Positions 28,596-36,975 of a DNA stretch of 64,000 bases are shown here, one piece after another. Origin of the DNA: Clavibacter sepedonicus. Its GTDB lineage: Bacteria > Actinomycetota > Actinomycetes > Actinomycetales > Microbacteriaceae. The stretch lies in contig NC_010407.1 of NCBI RefSeq assembly GCF_000069225.1, positions 744,001-808,000 of the forward strand, read 5' to 3'. The notes beneath the pieces were generated by a model. It did not search any database and had not been told where the DNA came from. It saw only the letters and a list, made by a program, of their open reading frames with translations. The position numbers were made by a program, and so were the translations under genes. Numbering within the stretch: the first letter of the stretch is position 1; each line of letters starts with the position of its first letter.

Positions 28596-30056
28596 ATGAC
28601 CGACACGCGACCGGGCCTCCGTTCGGGGGCGACGCCCCTGGCCGTCCGGATGCGTCCCCGGAGCCTCGACGAGGTCACCGGCCAGCGGCACCTCCTGACG
28701 CCCGGCTCGCCCCTCGTGAGCCTGGCGTCCGACGTGGCGGGGGAGCAGGGTTCGGTCTCGATCATCCTGTGGGGCCCGCCCGGGACCGGGAAGACGACCC
28801 TCGCGCAGGCCATCGCGCACGGATCCAGCCGCCGCTTCGTCGAGCTCTCGGCCGTCACGGCCGGCGTCCGCGACGTGCGGCAGGTGATGGAGAAGGCGCT
28901 CAGCGACCGCGACCTCTTCGGCGTCTCCACCGTGCTCTTCCTCGACGAGATCCACCGCTTCACCAAGGCCCAGCAGGACGCGCTGCTGCCGGGTGTCGAG
29001 AACGGGTGGGTGATCCTCATCGCGGCCACCACGGAGAACCCGTCCTTCTCCGTGATCTCGCCGTTGCTCTCCCGCAGCCTCCTGCTGACGCTCGAGCAGC
29101 TCGACGACGACGACCTCGGCGTGCTCGTGGACCGCGCCGTCGCGGACGCCCGGGGGCTCGGCGGGCGGTTCGCGCTCGAGGACGACGCGCGGGCGATGAT
29201 CATCCGGCTCGCCTCCGGCGACGCCCGGCGCGCGCTGACGGCGCTCGAGGCGGCGGCGGTGTCGGCGCAGGCGGACGCGTCGGGCAGGGCACGCGCCGCG
29301 GCCGAGGGGCAGGAGCCCGATGAGGACGACGACGACGACGGCGAGGACGACGACGAGGACGACGAGCGGGAGGACGCGGACGCGGCCGCCGCCGAGGATC
29401 CCGCGTCCATCCCCATCCCCATCCCCATCTCCACCGAGCAGGTCGCCCTGGCCGTCGACCGCGCGCTGCTCCGCTACGACCGCAACGGCGACGAGCACTA
29501 CGACGTCATCAGCGCGTTCATCAAGTCGATCCGCGGATCCGACGTCGACGCTGCCCTGCACTACCTCGCCCGCATGATCGAGGCGGGGGAGGACCCGCGC
29601 TTCATCGCCCGGCGGATCATCGTCTCGGCCTCCGAGGACATCGGCCTCGCCGACCCGGAGGCGCTCGTGGTCGCGGTGGCGGCGGCCGACGCGGTGCAGC
29701 TCATCGGCATGCCCGAGGGGCGGATCCCGCTGGCGCAGGCGGTCGTGCACCTCGCGACCGCGCCCAAGTCCAACGCCTCCTACCTCGGCATCGACCAGGC
29801 CATCGCGGACGTGCGCGCCGGCGCGTTCGGCCGGGTGCCCCTGCACCTCCGCGACGCGCACTACCCGGGCGCGAAGCGTCTCGGCCACGGCAAGGGATAC
29901 CGCTACCCGCACGACGCGGACATCGGCGTCGTCACCCAGCAGTACCTGCCGGACGAGCTCGTCGGCCGCACCTACTACTCGCCCACGCAGCACGGGCACG
30001 AGCGCGACCTCTCGGCGCGGCTGGAGAAGCTGCGTCGCATCGTCCGCGGGGGCTGA
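28596..30056 (+). CDS. rarA: Replication-associated recombination protein A (RarA/MgsA AAA+ ATPase)
   Basis: A clamp-loader-like AAA+ ATPase that acts at stalled replication forks. Walker A is GPPGTGKTT (60-68), Walker [10 protein letters not shown], sensor 1 AATTENPSF. The C-terminal tetramerisation part has [20 protein letters not shown] and [16 protein letters not shown]. The protein is 486 residues, longer than usual, because of an acidic insertion (about residues 237-275) rich in Asp/Glu and Ala that ends in an Ile-Pro repeat encoded by CATCCC hexamers. The insertion follows the lid region and precedes the conserved C-terminal half. A leaderless start at 28596 is likely. Confidence 0.95.
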   Translation: MTDTRPGLRSGATPLAVRMRPRSLDEVTGQRHLLTPGSPLVSLASDVAGEQGSVSIILWGPPGTGKTTLAQAIAHGSSRRFVELSAVTAGVRDVRQVMEKALSDRDLFGVSTVLFLDEIHRFTKAQQDALLPGVENGWVILIAATTENPSFSVISPLLSRSLLLTLEQLDDDDLGVLVDRAVADARGLGGRFALEDDARAMIIRLASGDARRALTALEAAAVSAQADASGRARAAAEGQEPDEDDDDDGEDDDEDDEREDADAAAAEDPASIPIPIPISTEQVALAVDRALLRYDRNGDEHYDVISAFIKSIRGSDVDAALHYLARMIEAGEDPRFIARRIIVSASEDIGLADPEALVVAVAAADAVQLIGMPEGRIPLAQAVVHLATAPKSNASYLGIDQAIADVRAGAFGRVPLHLRDAHYPGAKRLGHGKGYRYPHDADIGVVTQQYLPDELVGRTYYSPTQHGHERDLSARLEKLRRIVRGG

Positions 30057-30304
30057 TCCCGGCGCGGCGCATCCCCGGGTACGCGCCGATCGCGTGCTAC
30101 GCTTGCTGACGCCTAGATGGGGTGTCGTGTGCGGCTGCGTCGACATCCAGATCCAAGGGACACGTCGTGTAGCCGGACGGCCCGTGGCGAATCCCTCTAC
30201 TTCCGCAGGAACCGCATCAGCGGTGATTCTCGTCGCGCGCCCATGCGTGTGCGCGGACGCCCTGCATCATCCGTAGTCAGAGACTTTCTCCCTGGAAGGA
30301 AAAC
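30057..30304 (+). promoter_or_regulatory. rpsD promoter and long 5' leader
   Basis: A possible extended -10 (TGC-TACGCT, hexamer 30098-30103) would start transcription near 30110, giving a leader of about 195 nt before rpsD. The leader contains small hairpins, for example ACCGC/GCGGT at 30211-30224. Such a leader could carry an S4 autoregulatory site, as known for rpsD in other phyla, but I cannot fold or compare it here. Confidence 0.4.
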
Positions 30305-30934
30305 GTGTCCACCAAGTCACGCACCCGCAGTAAGACCCGCCTCTCCCGCGCGCTGGGCATCCCGCTCACGCCGAAGGCGGCCAAGTACCTCGAGAAGCGC
30401 CCCTACGCACCGGGCGAGCACGGCCGGTCCAAGCGCAAGCAGGACAGCGACTACGCCGTCCGCCTCCGCGAGAAGCAGCGTCTGCGCGCCCAGTACGGCA
30501 TCCGCGAGGCCCAGCTCAAGATCGCCTTCCAGGAGGCGCGTCGCACGCAGGGCCTGACCGGTGAGAACCTCGTCGAGATCCTCGAGCAGCGCCTCGACGC
30601 GCTCGTCGTCCGCTCCGGCCTCGCGCGCACCACGGCGCAGGCCCGCCAGCTCGTCGTGCACCGCCACATCATGGTCGACGGCAAGATCGTCGACCGCCCC
30701 TCCTTCCGCGTGAAGGCCGGCCAGATGATCCACGTCAAGCCGCGCTCCGAGGGCACCGAGCCCTTCCAGGTCGCCGCCGCCGGCGGTCACGCCGACGTGC
30801 TGCCGAAGCTCCCCCCGTACCTCGAGGTCGAGCTCGACAAGCTGCAGGCCCGCCTCGTGCGCCTGCCGAAGCGCGCTGAGGTACCCGTGACCTGCGAGGT
30901 CCAGCTGGTCGTCGAGTACTACGCGGCCCGCTAG
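30305..30934 (+). CDS. rpsD: 30S ribosomal protein S4
   Basis: Primary assembly protein of the small subunit that binds 16S rRNA. The 209 residues match the family, with the S4 RNA-binding domain starting at LEQRLDALVVRSGLARTTAQ and VVHRHIMVDGKIVDRPS. The zinc-type cysteines are absent (C-minus form). GTG 30305 has GGAAGGA upstream. It is a separate gene here, not in the alpha operon, preceded by a long leader and followed by a strong hairpin. Confidence 0.97.
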   Translation: MSTKSRTRSKTRLSRALGIPLTPKAAKYLEKRPYAPGEHGRSKRKQDSDYAVRLREKQRLRAQYGIREAQLKIAFQEARRTQGLTGENLVEILEQRLDALVVRSGLARTTAQARQLVVHRHIMVDGKIVDRPSFRVKAGQMIHVKPRSEGTEPFQVAAAGGHADVLPKLPPYLEVELDKLQARLVRLPKRAEVPVTCEVQLVVEYYAAR

Positions 30935-30950
30935 CCCCACCGCACCATCC

Positions 30951-30991
30951 CGCGAGGCGGGTCGTCCCTTCCCGGGGCGACCCGCCTCGCG
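30951..30991 (+). terminator. Terminator hairpin after rpsD
   Basis: An 18-bp stem (30951-30968 with 30974-30991, one G-T pair) and a 5-nt loop, 17 bp after the rpsD stop. No T run follows, as usual in this genome. Confidence 0.75.
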
Positions 30992-31045
30992 GCGTATCCG
31001 GCCGTCGCCGGGCCCCTCGGCCGGGGAGGCGCGAGGCCCGGCCGG

Positions 31046-31051
31046 TAGGAT
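31046..31051 (+). promoter_or_regulatory. -10 hexamer before the small membrane protein and alaS
   Basis: TAGGAT 56 nt upstream of the ATG at 31108, after the rpsD terminator, is the likely promoter of the unit that continues into alaS. Confidence 0.4.
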
Positions 31052-31107
31052 CGCCCTCGGCCCCGAAGGCCCCAGCCCGTCGCGTCACCTCCCGGAAGGG
31101 GAGCAGC

Positions 31108-31329
31108 ATGAAGAACCTCGTCCTCATCGCCGTGGGGGTCGCCATCGGCTTCGCCGTCGCCCACGTGGTCGACCGCACGCCGGCCGGGCACCGCCTGTTC
31201 CAGGACGTCGAGGCCCGGGCCCGCCGCTTCGGGGAGGCCGTCGAGCACGGCTACCGCAGCCGCGAGGCCGAGCTCCGCTCCGTCGTGGGCGAGGCCGAGG
31301 ACACCATCACCGAGCTGGGAAAGCAGTAG
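31108..31329 (+). CDS. Small membrane-anchored protein upstream of alaS
   Basis: A 73-residue protein with one N-terminal hydrophobic helix (LVLIAVGVAIGFAVAHVV) followed by a charged amphipathic helix (EARARRFGEAVEHGYRSREAE). GGAAGGGGAG lies before the ATG. The function is unknown. It ends 5 nt before alaS, so it is co-transcribed with alaS, ruvX and mltG. Its helical, single-span form suggests a structural or accessory membrane role, but no family is recognised. Confidence 0.75.
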   Translation: MKNLVLIAVGVAIGFAVAHVVDRTPAGHRLFQDVEARARRFGEAVEHGYRSREAELRSVVGEAEDTITELGKQ

Positions 31330-31334
31330 GCCTG

Positions 31335-33992
31335 ATGCAGACCGCAGACATCCGCAACGCCTGGCTGACGTACTTCGGCGACCGGGGGCACACCGTCGTG
31401 CCGTCGGCGTCGCTCGTGAGCGACGACCCGACGCTCCTGTTCACGGTGGCCGGCATGGTGCCGTTCGTGCCGTACCTCACGGGCGTCGTGCCCGCGCCGT
31501 TCGCGCGCGCCACGAGCGTCCAGAAGTGCATCCGCACGCTCGACATCGAGGAGGTCGGCCGGACGCCCCGGCACGGCACCTTCTTCCAGATGAACGGCAA
31601 CTTCTCCTTCGGCGACTACTTCAAGGAGCAGGCCATCGCGTACGCGTGGGAGCTGCTCACGACGAGCGAGGCCGACGGCGGCCTCGGCTTCTCGCCCGAC
31701 GACCTGTGGGTCACCGTCTACCACGAGGACGACGAGGCCAGGCAGGCGTGGAAGCGCATCGCGGGCCTGCCGGACGAGCGGATCCAGGGCCTCGGCCGCG
31801 ACACGAACTACTGGCACACCGGCCAGCCCGGCCCCGCCGGCCCCTGCTCGGAGATCTTCTTCGACCGCGGCCCGGCCTACGGCGCCGACGGCGGCCCGGC
31901 CACGGACGACGACCGGTACGTGGAGATCTGGAACCTCGTCTTCATGCAGTACCTGCGTGGGGCCGGCACGGGCAAGAGCGACTTCGAAATCCTCGGCGAC
32001 CTGCCCACGAGGAACATCGACACCGGCATGGGGCTCGAGCGCGTCGCGTTCATCAAGCAGGGCGTCGAGAACATGTACGAGACCGACCAGGTGCGTCCCG
32101 TGCTCGACCGCGCGGCCGAGCTCAGCGGCCGCCGCTACGGGGCCGACCACGAGGACGACGTGCGCATGCGCATCGTCGCCGACCACGTGCGCTCGTCGGT
32201 CATGCTCATGTCCGACGGCGTGCGGCCGTCGAACGAGGGGCGCGGCTACATCCTCCGCCGCCTCATGCGCCGCACGGTGCGCGCGATGCGCCTCATGGGC
32301 GTGGACGCCGCGACCTTCGGCGAGCTGTTCCCCGCGTCGCGCGATGCGATGAAGGCCGCCTACCCCGAGGTCTCCGACGACTTCGACCGCATCTCCCGCC
32401 TCGCGTACGCGGAGGAGGAGACCTTCCTCCGCACGCTCTCCGGCGGCACGACGATCCTCGACGTCGCGGTCGGCGAGACGAAGGCGAAGGGCGGCGAGCG
32501 GATCGCGGGCGACACCGCGTTCCTCCTGCACGACACCTTCGGCTTCCCCATCGACCTCACGCTCGAGATGGCGGAGGAGAACGGCCTCACGGTCGACCGC
32601 GAGGCGTTCGACCGCCTCATGCTGGAGCAGCGGACCAGGGCCAAGGCCGACGCCAAGAGCAAGAAGACGGCGCTGGCCGATCTCACCGTCTACAGCGAGT
32701 TCCGCGCGGCCGGCGAGACGCGCTTCACCGGGTACGACGAGCTGGAGACGGGGACGACGATCCTCGGCCTCATCGTGGGCGGCCACAGCGTCGACCACGC
32801 GGTGGCGGGCGACATCGCGGAGGTCATCCTCCCAGAGACGAGCCTCTACGCCGAGTCCGGGGGCCAGGAGGCCGACGCGGGCAGCATCGTCGGCCAGGGC
32901 TTCGACCTCGAGGTGCTCGACGTGCAGAAGCCCGTGAAGGGCCTCATCAGCCACCGCGTGCAGGTGCGCTCGGGCGAGGTGGGTGTCGGCGACGCCGCCA
33001 CCACCATCGTCGACGCCGACTGGCGCCGCGGGGCCACGCAGGCGCACTCGGGCACGCACCTCGTCCACGCCGCGCTCCGCCAGGTGCTCGGCCAGGACGC
33101 GCACCAGTCCGGCTCCTACAACCGGGCCGGCTACATGCGCCTCGACTTCGCGTGGAACCAGGCGCTGAGCCCGGCGACGCGCAGCGAGATCGAGGACATC
33201 GCGAACGGCGCCGTGCGCGACGACCTGCAGGTCGTGACGCGCGTGATGCCCATCGACGAGGCCAAGCAGCTCGGTGCCATGGCGCTGTTCGGGGAGAAGT
33301 ACGGCGACACCGTGCGCGTCGTCGACATCGGCGGCCCGTGGTCGCGCGAGCTGTGCGCCGGCACCCACGTGTCGTCGAGCGCCCAGATCGGGCTCATCAA
33401 CGTGGTGGGGGAGTCGTCCGTCGGATCCACCAACCGCCGCATCGAGTCGCTGGTCGGCCGCGAGGCGTTCCAGGACCTCGCCGTCGAGCGCGCCATCGTC
33501 TCGCAGCTCACGTCGAGCCTCAAGACGCCGCGCGAGCAGCTGCCTGACCGCATCGCCGACCTCCTGCAGAACCTGAAGACCGCGGAGCGGCGCATCGCCG
33601 ACTTCGAGGCGCAGGCGCTGCAGCAGCGCGTGCCGACGCTCCTCGCGCAGGGCTCGCGCGTCGGATCCGTGACCCTGATCCAGGAGTCGCTCGGCAGCGT
33701 CCGCTCGGCCGACGAGGTGCGCCAGCTCGTGACGCTCGTGCGGGAGCGCGCCGGATCCGACCCCGTCGTCGTCGCCCTCGCGGGCGACGCGGGCGGGAAG
33801 CCGACCGTCATCGTGGCCACGAACCAGGCCGCGCGCGACGCGGGCGCCAAGGCCGGGCAGCTCGCCCGTGCGGCGGCGGCCGTGCTCGGCGGCGGCGGAG
33901 GCGGGAAGGACGACCTCGCCCAGGGCGGCGGATCCGACGTGTCGGCCATCGGGGAGGCCCTGGCCGCGGTCCGCCAGGCGCTCGACTCCTGA
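31335..33992 (+). CDS. alaS: Alanyl-tRNA synthetase
   Basis: Charges tRNA-Ala and edits Ser/Gly mischarging. The protein has 885 residues, the full-length form. The class II core begins WLTYFGDRGHTVVPSASLV and contains KCIRTLDIEEVGRT and NMETGMGLER-like sequence (here NIDTGMGLER). The editing domain has the zinc motif HSGTHLVHAALR together with CAGTHVSSSAQIG. The C-terminal C-Ala domain ends the protein and includes a Gly-rich stretch (GGGGGGKDD). The ATG at 31335 follows the small membrane protein by 5 nt. The stop overlaps the ruvX ATG by one base. Confidence 0.97.
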   Translation: MQTADIRNAWLTYFGDRGHTVVPSASLVSDDPTLLFTVAGMVPFVPYLTGVVPAPFARATSVQKCIRTLDIEEVGRTPRHGTFFQMNGNFSFGDYFKEQAIAYAWELLTTSEADGGLGFSPDDLWVTVYHEDDEARQAWKRIAGLPDERIQGLGRDTNYWHTGQPGPAGPCSEIFFDRGPAYGADGGPATDDDRYVEIWNLVFMQYLRGAGTGKSDFEILGDLPTRNIDTGMGLERVAFIKQGVENMYETDQVRPVLDRAAELSGRRYGADHEDDVRMRIVADHVRSSVMLMSDGVRPSNEGRGYILRRLMRRTVRAMRLMGVDAATFGELFPASRDAMKAAYPEVSDDFDRISRLAYAEEETFLRTLSGGTTILDVAVGETKAKGGERIAGDTAFLLHDTFGFPIDLTLEMAEENGLTVDREAFDRLMLEQRTRAKADAKSKKTALADLTVYSEFRAAGETRFTGYDELETGTTILGLIVGGHSVDHAVAGDIAEVILPETSLYAESGGQEADAGSIVGQGFDLEVLDVQKPVKGLISHRVQVRSGEVGVGDAATTIVDADWRRGATQAHSGTHLVHAALRQVLGQDAHQSGSYNRAGYMRLDFAWNQALSPATRSEIEDIANGAVRDDLQVVTRVMPIDEAKQLGAMALFGEKYGDTVRVVDIGGPWSRELCAGTHVSSSAQIGLINVVGESSVGSTNRRIESLVGREAFQDLAVERAIVSQLTSSLKTPREQLPDRIADLLQNLKTAERRIADFEAQALQQRVPTLLAQGSRVGSVTLIQESLGSVRSADEVRQLVTLVRERAGSDPVVVALAGDAGGKPTVIVATNQAARDAGAKAGQLARAAAAVLGGGGGGKDDLAQGGGSDVSAIGEALAAVRQALDS

Positions 33993-34477
33993 TGCGGGTC
34001 GGATCCCGGCTGGCGGTCGACGTGGGGAAGGCCCGCATCGGCCTCGCCCGGTCGGATCCGCACGGCCTGATCGCGACGCCCGTCGAGACCGTGCCGCGTG
34101 ACGCGGCCGGCTCGGCGGACGTGCGGCGGATCCTCGAGGTGGCCGCCGAGATCGACTGCACGGAGCTCGTCGTCGGCCTGCCGCTGGCGCTCTCCGGCCG
34201 CGCCACCGCGTCCACGGATGACGCGGAGGGCTTCGCCCGGCGCCTCGCGGACGCGACGGAGATCCGCGTGCGGCTGGTGGACGAACGCCTCTCGACCGTC
34301 TCCGCGCAGGGCGCCCTGCGCGCCTCCGGCAGAGGCTCCCGTAAGCAGAAGCCGGTGATCGACCAGGTAGCGGCCGTTATAATCCTTCAACACGCGCTCG
34401 AGACCGAGCGCGCCGCCGGCTCCCCACCCGGTGCTCTCGTCCCGAGGAACCGAGTCGATCCTGACCGACACGCCTGA
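33992..34477 (+). CDS. ruvX: Putative pre-16S rRNA nuclease / Holliday junction resolvase-like RuvX (YqgF)
   Basis: A 161-residue RNase H-fold protein. The first strand with the catalytic Asp is RLAVDVGKARIGLARSD, followed by LVVGLPLALSGR and the acidic VDERLSTVSAQ. E. coli YqgF processes the 16S rRNA 5' end; mycobacterial members have been linked to Holliday-junction cleavage. Its last residue of coding lies inside the start of mltG (47-nt overlap if the GTG at 34431 is used). The order alaS-ruvX-mltG-aroE is typical of actinobacteria. Confidence 0.93.
   Translation: MRVGSRLAVDVGKARIGLARSDPHGLIATPVETVPRDAAGSADVRRILEVAAEIDCTELVVGLPLALSGRATASTDDAEGFARRLADATEIRVRLVDERLSTVSAQGALRASGRGSRKQKPVIDQVAAVIILQHALETERAAGSPPGALVPRNRVDPDRHA
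34378..34383 (+). promoter_or_regulatory. Consensus -10 box inside ruvX
   Basis: TATAAT is a perfect -10 hexamer within the end of the ruvX coding sequence, 48 nt before the mltG start. The -35 is weak. Such an A/T run is rare here and may serve as an internal promoter for mltG and the aro genes. Confidence 0.45.
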
Positions 34478-36005
34478 GACCGATCCCACCCGACGCGCCA
34501 CGGCGGCCGCGGGTGGAGGCGGCGACCCCTTCGAGAGCCTGTTCGGGGACCAGGCCGCGGCCTCCGCGGATCCGGTCTCCACGCCCGCACCTGCTCCCCG
34601 AGGCGACGTGCCGGGCATCGGCACCGGCGCTCCCATGACGCGTCGCGAGCTCCGGGCCCTGCGGGAGGCGGCGGAGGCACAGGCCGGTTCGCCCGCTCCC
34701 GCCGCGGACGACGCCCGCCGGCCGACCGCCGACGCCCCGCGTCCCGCGGATGAGGAGCGACCGCGCGTCGCCGCGGCCGCCGCCGCATCTCCCGCCTCCG
34801 CCGCCGCCTCCACCTCCGGCTGGGCATCCGCCGGATCGTCCGCGGGCACCGCGCGCACCACCGCGACCCCGCTGAGCCCGACCCGCGAGACGGCGGGCGG
34901 CGGACGCGGCGCACCGCCCCGAGCGGCGGCGCCCGTCGCCCCGAAGCCGAAGCGGCGCCACCCCAAGTGGCCGTACGTCCTGGTCCTCCTCGTCGTGCTG
35001 TTCGGCGGTGCCGCGGTCATCGCCACGTCGCTGTTCGGCCCGGTGGTGTCGGCGCTGCTCACGCCCGCCGAGCCCACCGACTATGACGGCGACGGGTCCG
35101 GCGAGGTGCAGGTGGTCGTCAAGACGGGCGACACGGGCAGCACCATCGGCGACACGCTCGCGTCGCAGGACGTCGTGAAGACGTCGAAGGCGTTCTACCA
35201 GGCCGTCGTCGCCTCGGGCGGCGAGGTCGTGTTCCAGCCGGGGACCTACATCCTGCGGAAGCAGATGAGCGCGGCGTCCGCGCTCGCGATGCTGCAGGAT
35301 CCCTCGAGCCAGAGCCAGGCCAAGGTCACCATCCCCGAGGGCCAGACCGCCGCGCAGGCGTTCGAGCTCATCGCGGAGGGCACCGGCACGCCCGTCGCCG
35401 ACCTCGAGGCCGCGGCCGCGGATCGCGCCGCGCTCGGCATCCCCTCCGAGGCGCCGAACATCGAGGGCTACCTCTTTCCGGCCACCTACGACTTCCCGCC
35501 CGGCACCTCCGCGACCGACATGGTCAAGGCGATGGTGAGCCGCACCTTCGAGGCGCTCGACCAGGCCGGCGTGCCCGTCGCGGACCGGCACCGCGTGCTC
35601 ACGCTCGCCGCGCTCATCCAGAAGGAGGCGCGCTTCGAGGGCGACTTCTACAAGGTGTCGCGGGTGTTCCAGAACCGCATCGCGATCGGCATGCCGCTGC
35701 AGTCGGACGCGACCGTCGCCTACGGGGCGCAGTCGGTGGGACGCGTCACGACGACCGACGCGGAGCGCGCCGACGACAACCCCTGGAACACCTACGTGCA
35801 CCCGGGGCTCCCGGTCGGGCCCATCTCGAACCCGGGCGACCTCGCGATCAAGGCGGCCCTCGCGCCCGCGGACGGCCCGTGGCTCTACTTCGTCACCGTC
35901 AACACGATCACGGGCGACACCGTCTTCTCCGAGACGTACGAGGAGCACCAGAAGGCCGTCGCGCAGTGGCAGCAGTTCATGAAGGACAACCCGGGCAATG
36001 GCTGA
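34431..36005 (+). CDS. mltG: Endolytic murein transglycosylase MltG
   Basis: Cleaves nascent peptidoglycan strands at the membrane and helps end glycan elongation. The 524-residue protein has a long disordered cytoplasmic part (Ala/Pro/Gly-rich, about 1-175), one transmembrane helix (WPYVLVLLVVLFGGAAVIA, about 181-199) and an external YceG domain with a LysM-like subdomain. The catalytic Glu is in ALIQKEARFEGD near residue 399, with EGYLFPATYDFP and NPWNTYVHPGLPVGPISNPG as supporting motifs. The start is uncertain: the GTG at 34431 overlaps ruvX by 47 nt and has no clear site. The stop overlaps aroE by 8 nt. Confidence 0.93.
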   Translation: MLSSRGTESILTDTPETDPTRRATAAAGGGGDPFESLFGDQAAASADPVSTPAPAPRGDVPGIGTGAPMTRRELRALREAAEAQAGSPAPAADDARRPTADAPRPADEERPRVAAAAAASPASAAASTSGWASAGSSAGTARTTATPLSPTRETAGGGRGAPPRAAAPVAPKPKRRHPKWPYVLVLLVVLFGGAAVIATSLFGPVVSALLTPAEPTDYDGDGSGEVQVVVKTGDTGSTIGDTLASQDVVKTSKAFYQAVVASGGEVVFQPGTYILRKQMSAASALAMLQDPSSQSQAKVTIPEGQTAAQAFELIAEGTGTPVADLEAAAADRAALGIPSEAPNIEGYLFPATYDFPPGTSATDMVKAMVSRTFEALDQAGVPVADRHRVLTLAALIQKEARFEGDFYKVSRVFQNRIAIGMPLQSDATVAYGAQSVGRVTTTDAERADDNPWNTYVHPGLPVGPISNPGDLAIKAALAPADGPWLYFVTVNTITGDTVFSETYEEHQKAVAQWQQFMKDNPGNG

Positions 36006-36888
36006 TCCGCGGACGCCGGCCGTGCGGCTGGCGGTCCTCGGCAGCCCCATCGCGCACTCGCTGTCGCCGCGTCTGCACGCCGCGGCGTACGGCGTGCTCG
36101 GTCTCGGCTGGTCGTACGAGGCCGTCGAGTGCACGGGAGCCCAGCTCCCCGCGTTCGTCGACGGTCTCGGATCCGGCTGGCGCGGCCTGTCGCTCACGAT
36201 GCCGCTCAAGCGCGACGTGGTGCCGCTCCTCGACCGGCTGGACGACACGGCTCGCCTCGCCGGCGCGGCCAACACGCTGCTGCTCGAGCGCGAGCCCGCG
36301 GGCGCGATCGTGCGACGCGGCGCGAACACGGACGTCGCCGGGATCGTCCGCGCTCTCGACGTGGCCGGCGTCGAGCGGTCGCAGCGGGCCGTGGTGCTCG
36401 GCGCCGGATCCACCGCACGTTCGGCGGTCGTCGCGCTCGCCCGCATGGGCGCGCGCGAGGTCGTCGTCGCCGCCCGTCGGCCGGAGCAGGGACGGGAGCT
36501 CGCGCCGCTGGCCGACGAGCTGGGCGTCGCGCTCCGCACCGCGCCGCTCGACGACGCGGACGCCGCGCTCCGCGAGGCCGACACCGTGATCAGCACCCTG
36601 CCCGGCGACGCGGCCGCCGCCGTGCCGCTGCCCGGCGGCCTGCCCGAGGCGACCGTGCTTCTCGACGTCACCTACGCCCCGTGGCCGACCGGCATTGCCG
36701 CCGGGTGGGAGCACGCGGGCGGCTGGGTCGTGCCGGGGATCGACATGCTCGTGCACCAGGCTCTCGACCAGGTGCGCCTGTTCGTCGCCGGGGACGCGGA
36801 CCTGCCGCTGCCCGACGAGGAGCGCGTGCTGGCGGCGATGCTCTCGAGCGTCGGCCGCGATCCGGATCGGGCCTGGACCGGCGCCTGA
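35998..36888 (+). CDS. aroE: Shikimate dehydrogenase
   Basis: NADPH-dependent reduction of dehydroshikimate to shikimate. A 296-residue protein with the substrate motif LGSPIAHSLSPRLH, the catalytic lysine in LTMPLKRDV, the Asp of GANTDVAGI and the nucleotide loop GAGSTARSA. The ATG at 35998 lies inside the end of mltG. It begins the aroE-aroC-aroK-aroB run, which covers four steps of chorismate synthesis. Confidence 0.94.
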   Translation: MADPRTPAVRLAVLGSPIAHSLSPRLHAAAYGVLGLGWSYEAVECTGAQLPAFVDGLGSGWRGLSLTMPLKRDVVPLLDRLDDTARLAGAANTLLLEREPAGAIVRRGANTDVAGIVRALDVAGVERSQRAVVLGAGSTARSAVVALARMGAREVVVAARRPEQGRELAPLADELGVALRTAPLDDADAALREADTVISTLPGDAAAAVPLPGGLPEATVLLDVTYAPWPTGIAAGWEHAGGWVVPGIDMLVHQALDQVRLFVAGDADLPLPDEERVLAAMLSSVGRDPDRAWTGA

Positions 36889-36890
36889 CC

Positions 36891-36968
36891 CGTGGGTCCG
36901 TCCCGGCAGCTGCGGGAGGCCGTGGACCTGGGCCCGGCCGTGGGTCCGTCCCTGCCGCTGTGGGAGGA
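36891..36968 (+). repeat. Imperfect direct repeat upstream of aroC
   Basis: Two 30-nt copies, 36891-36920 and 36939-36968, agree at about 26 of 30 positions and are offset by 48 nt. Both contain CCGTGGGTCCGTCCC and end in GGGAGG. The second copy supplies the purine-rich sequence just before the aroC ATG; the first is a duplicated ribosome-site-like element. Confidence 0.6.
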
Positions 36969-36975
36969 TGGGGGC

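Noticed and set aside
29320..29370. GAC/GAG repeats in rarA as a CRISPR-like or other array
   Set aside because: Repeats are trinucleotide, in frame and code for acidic residues; there are no spacers.
30094..30276. 60-codon open frame in the rpsD leader
   Set aside because: No ribosome site, no conserved motif and atypical composition; it is more simply explained as structured leader RNA.
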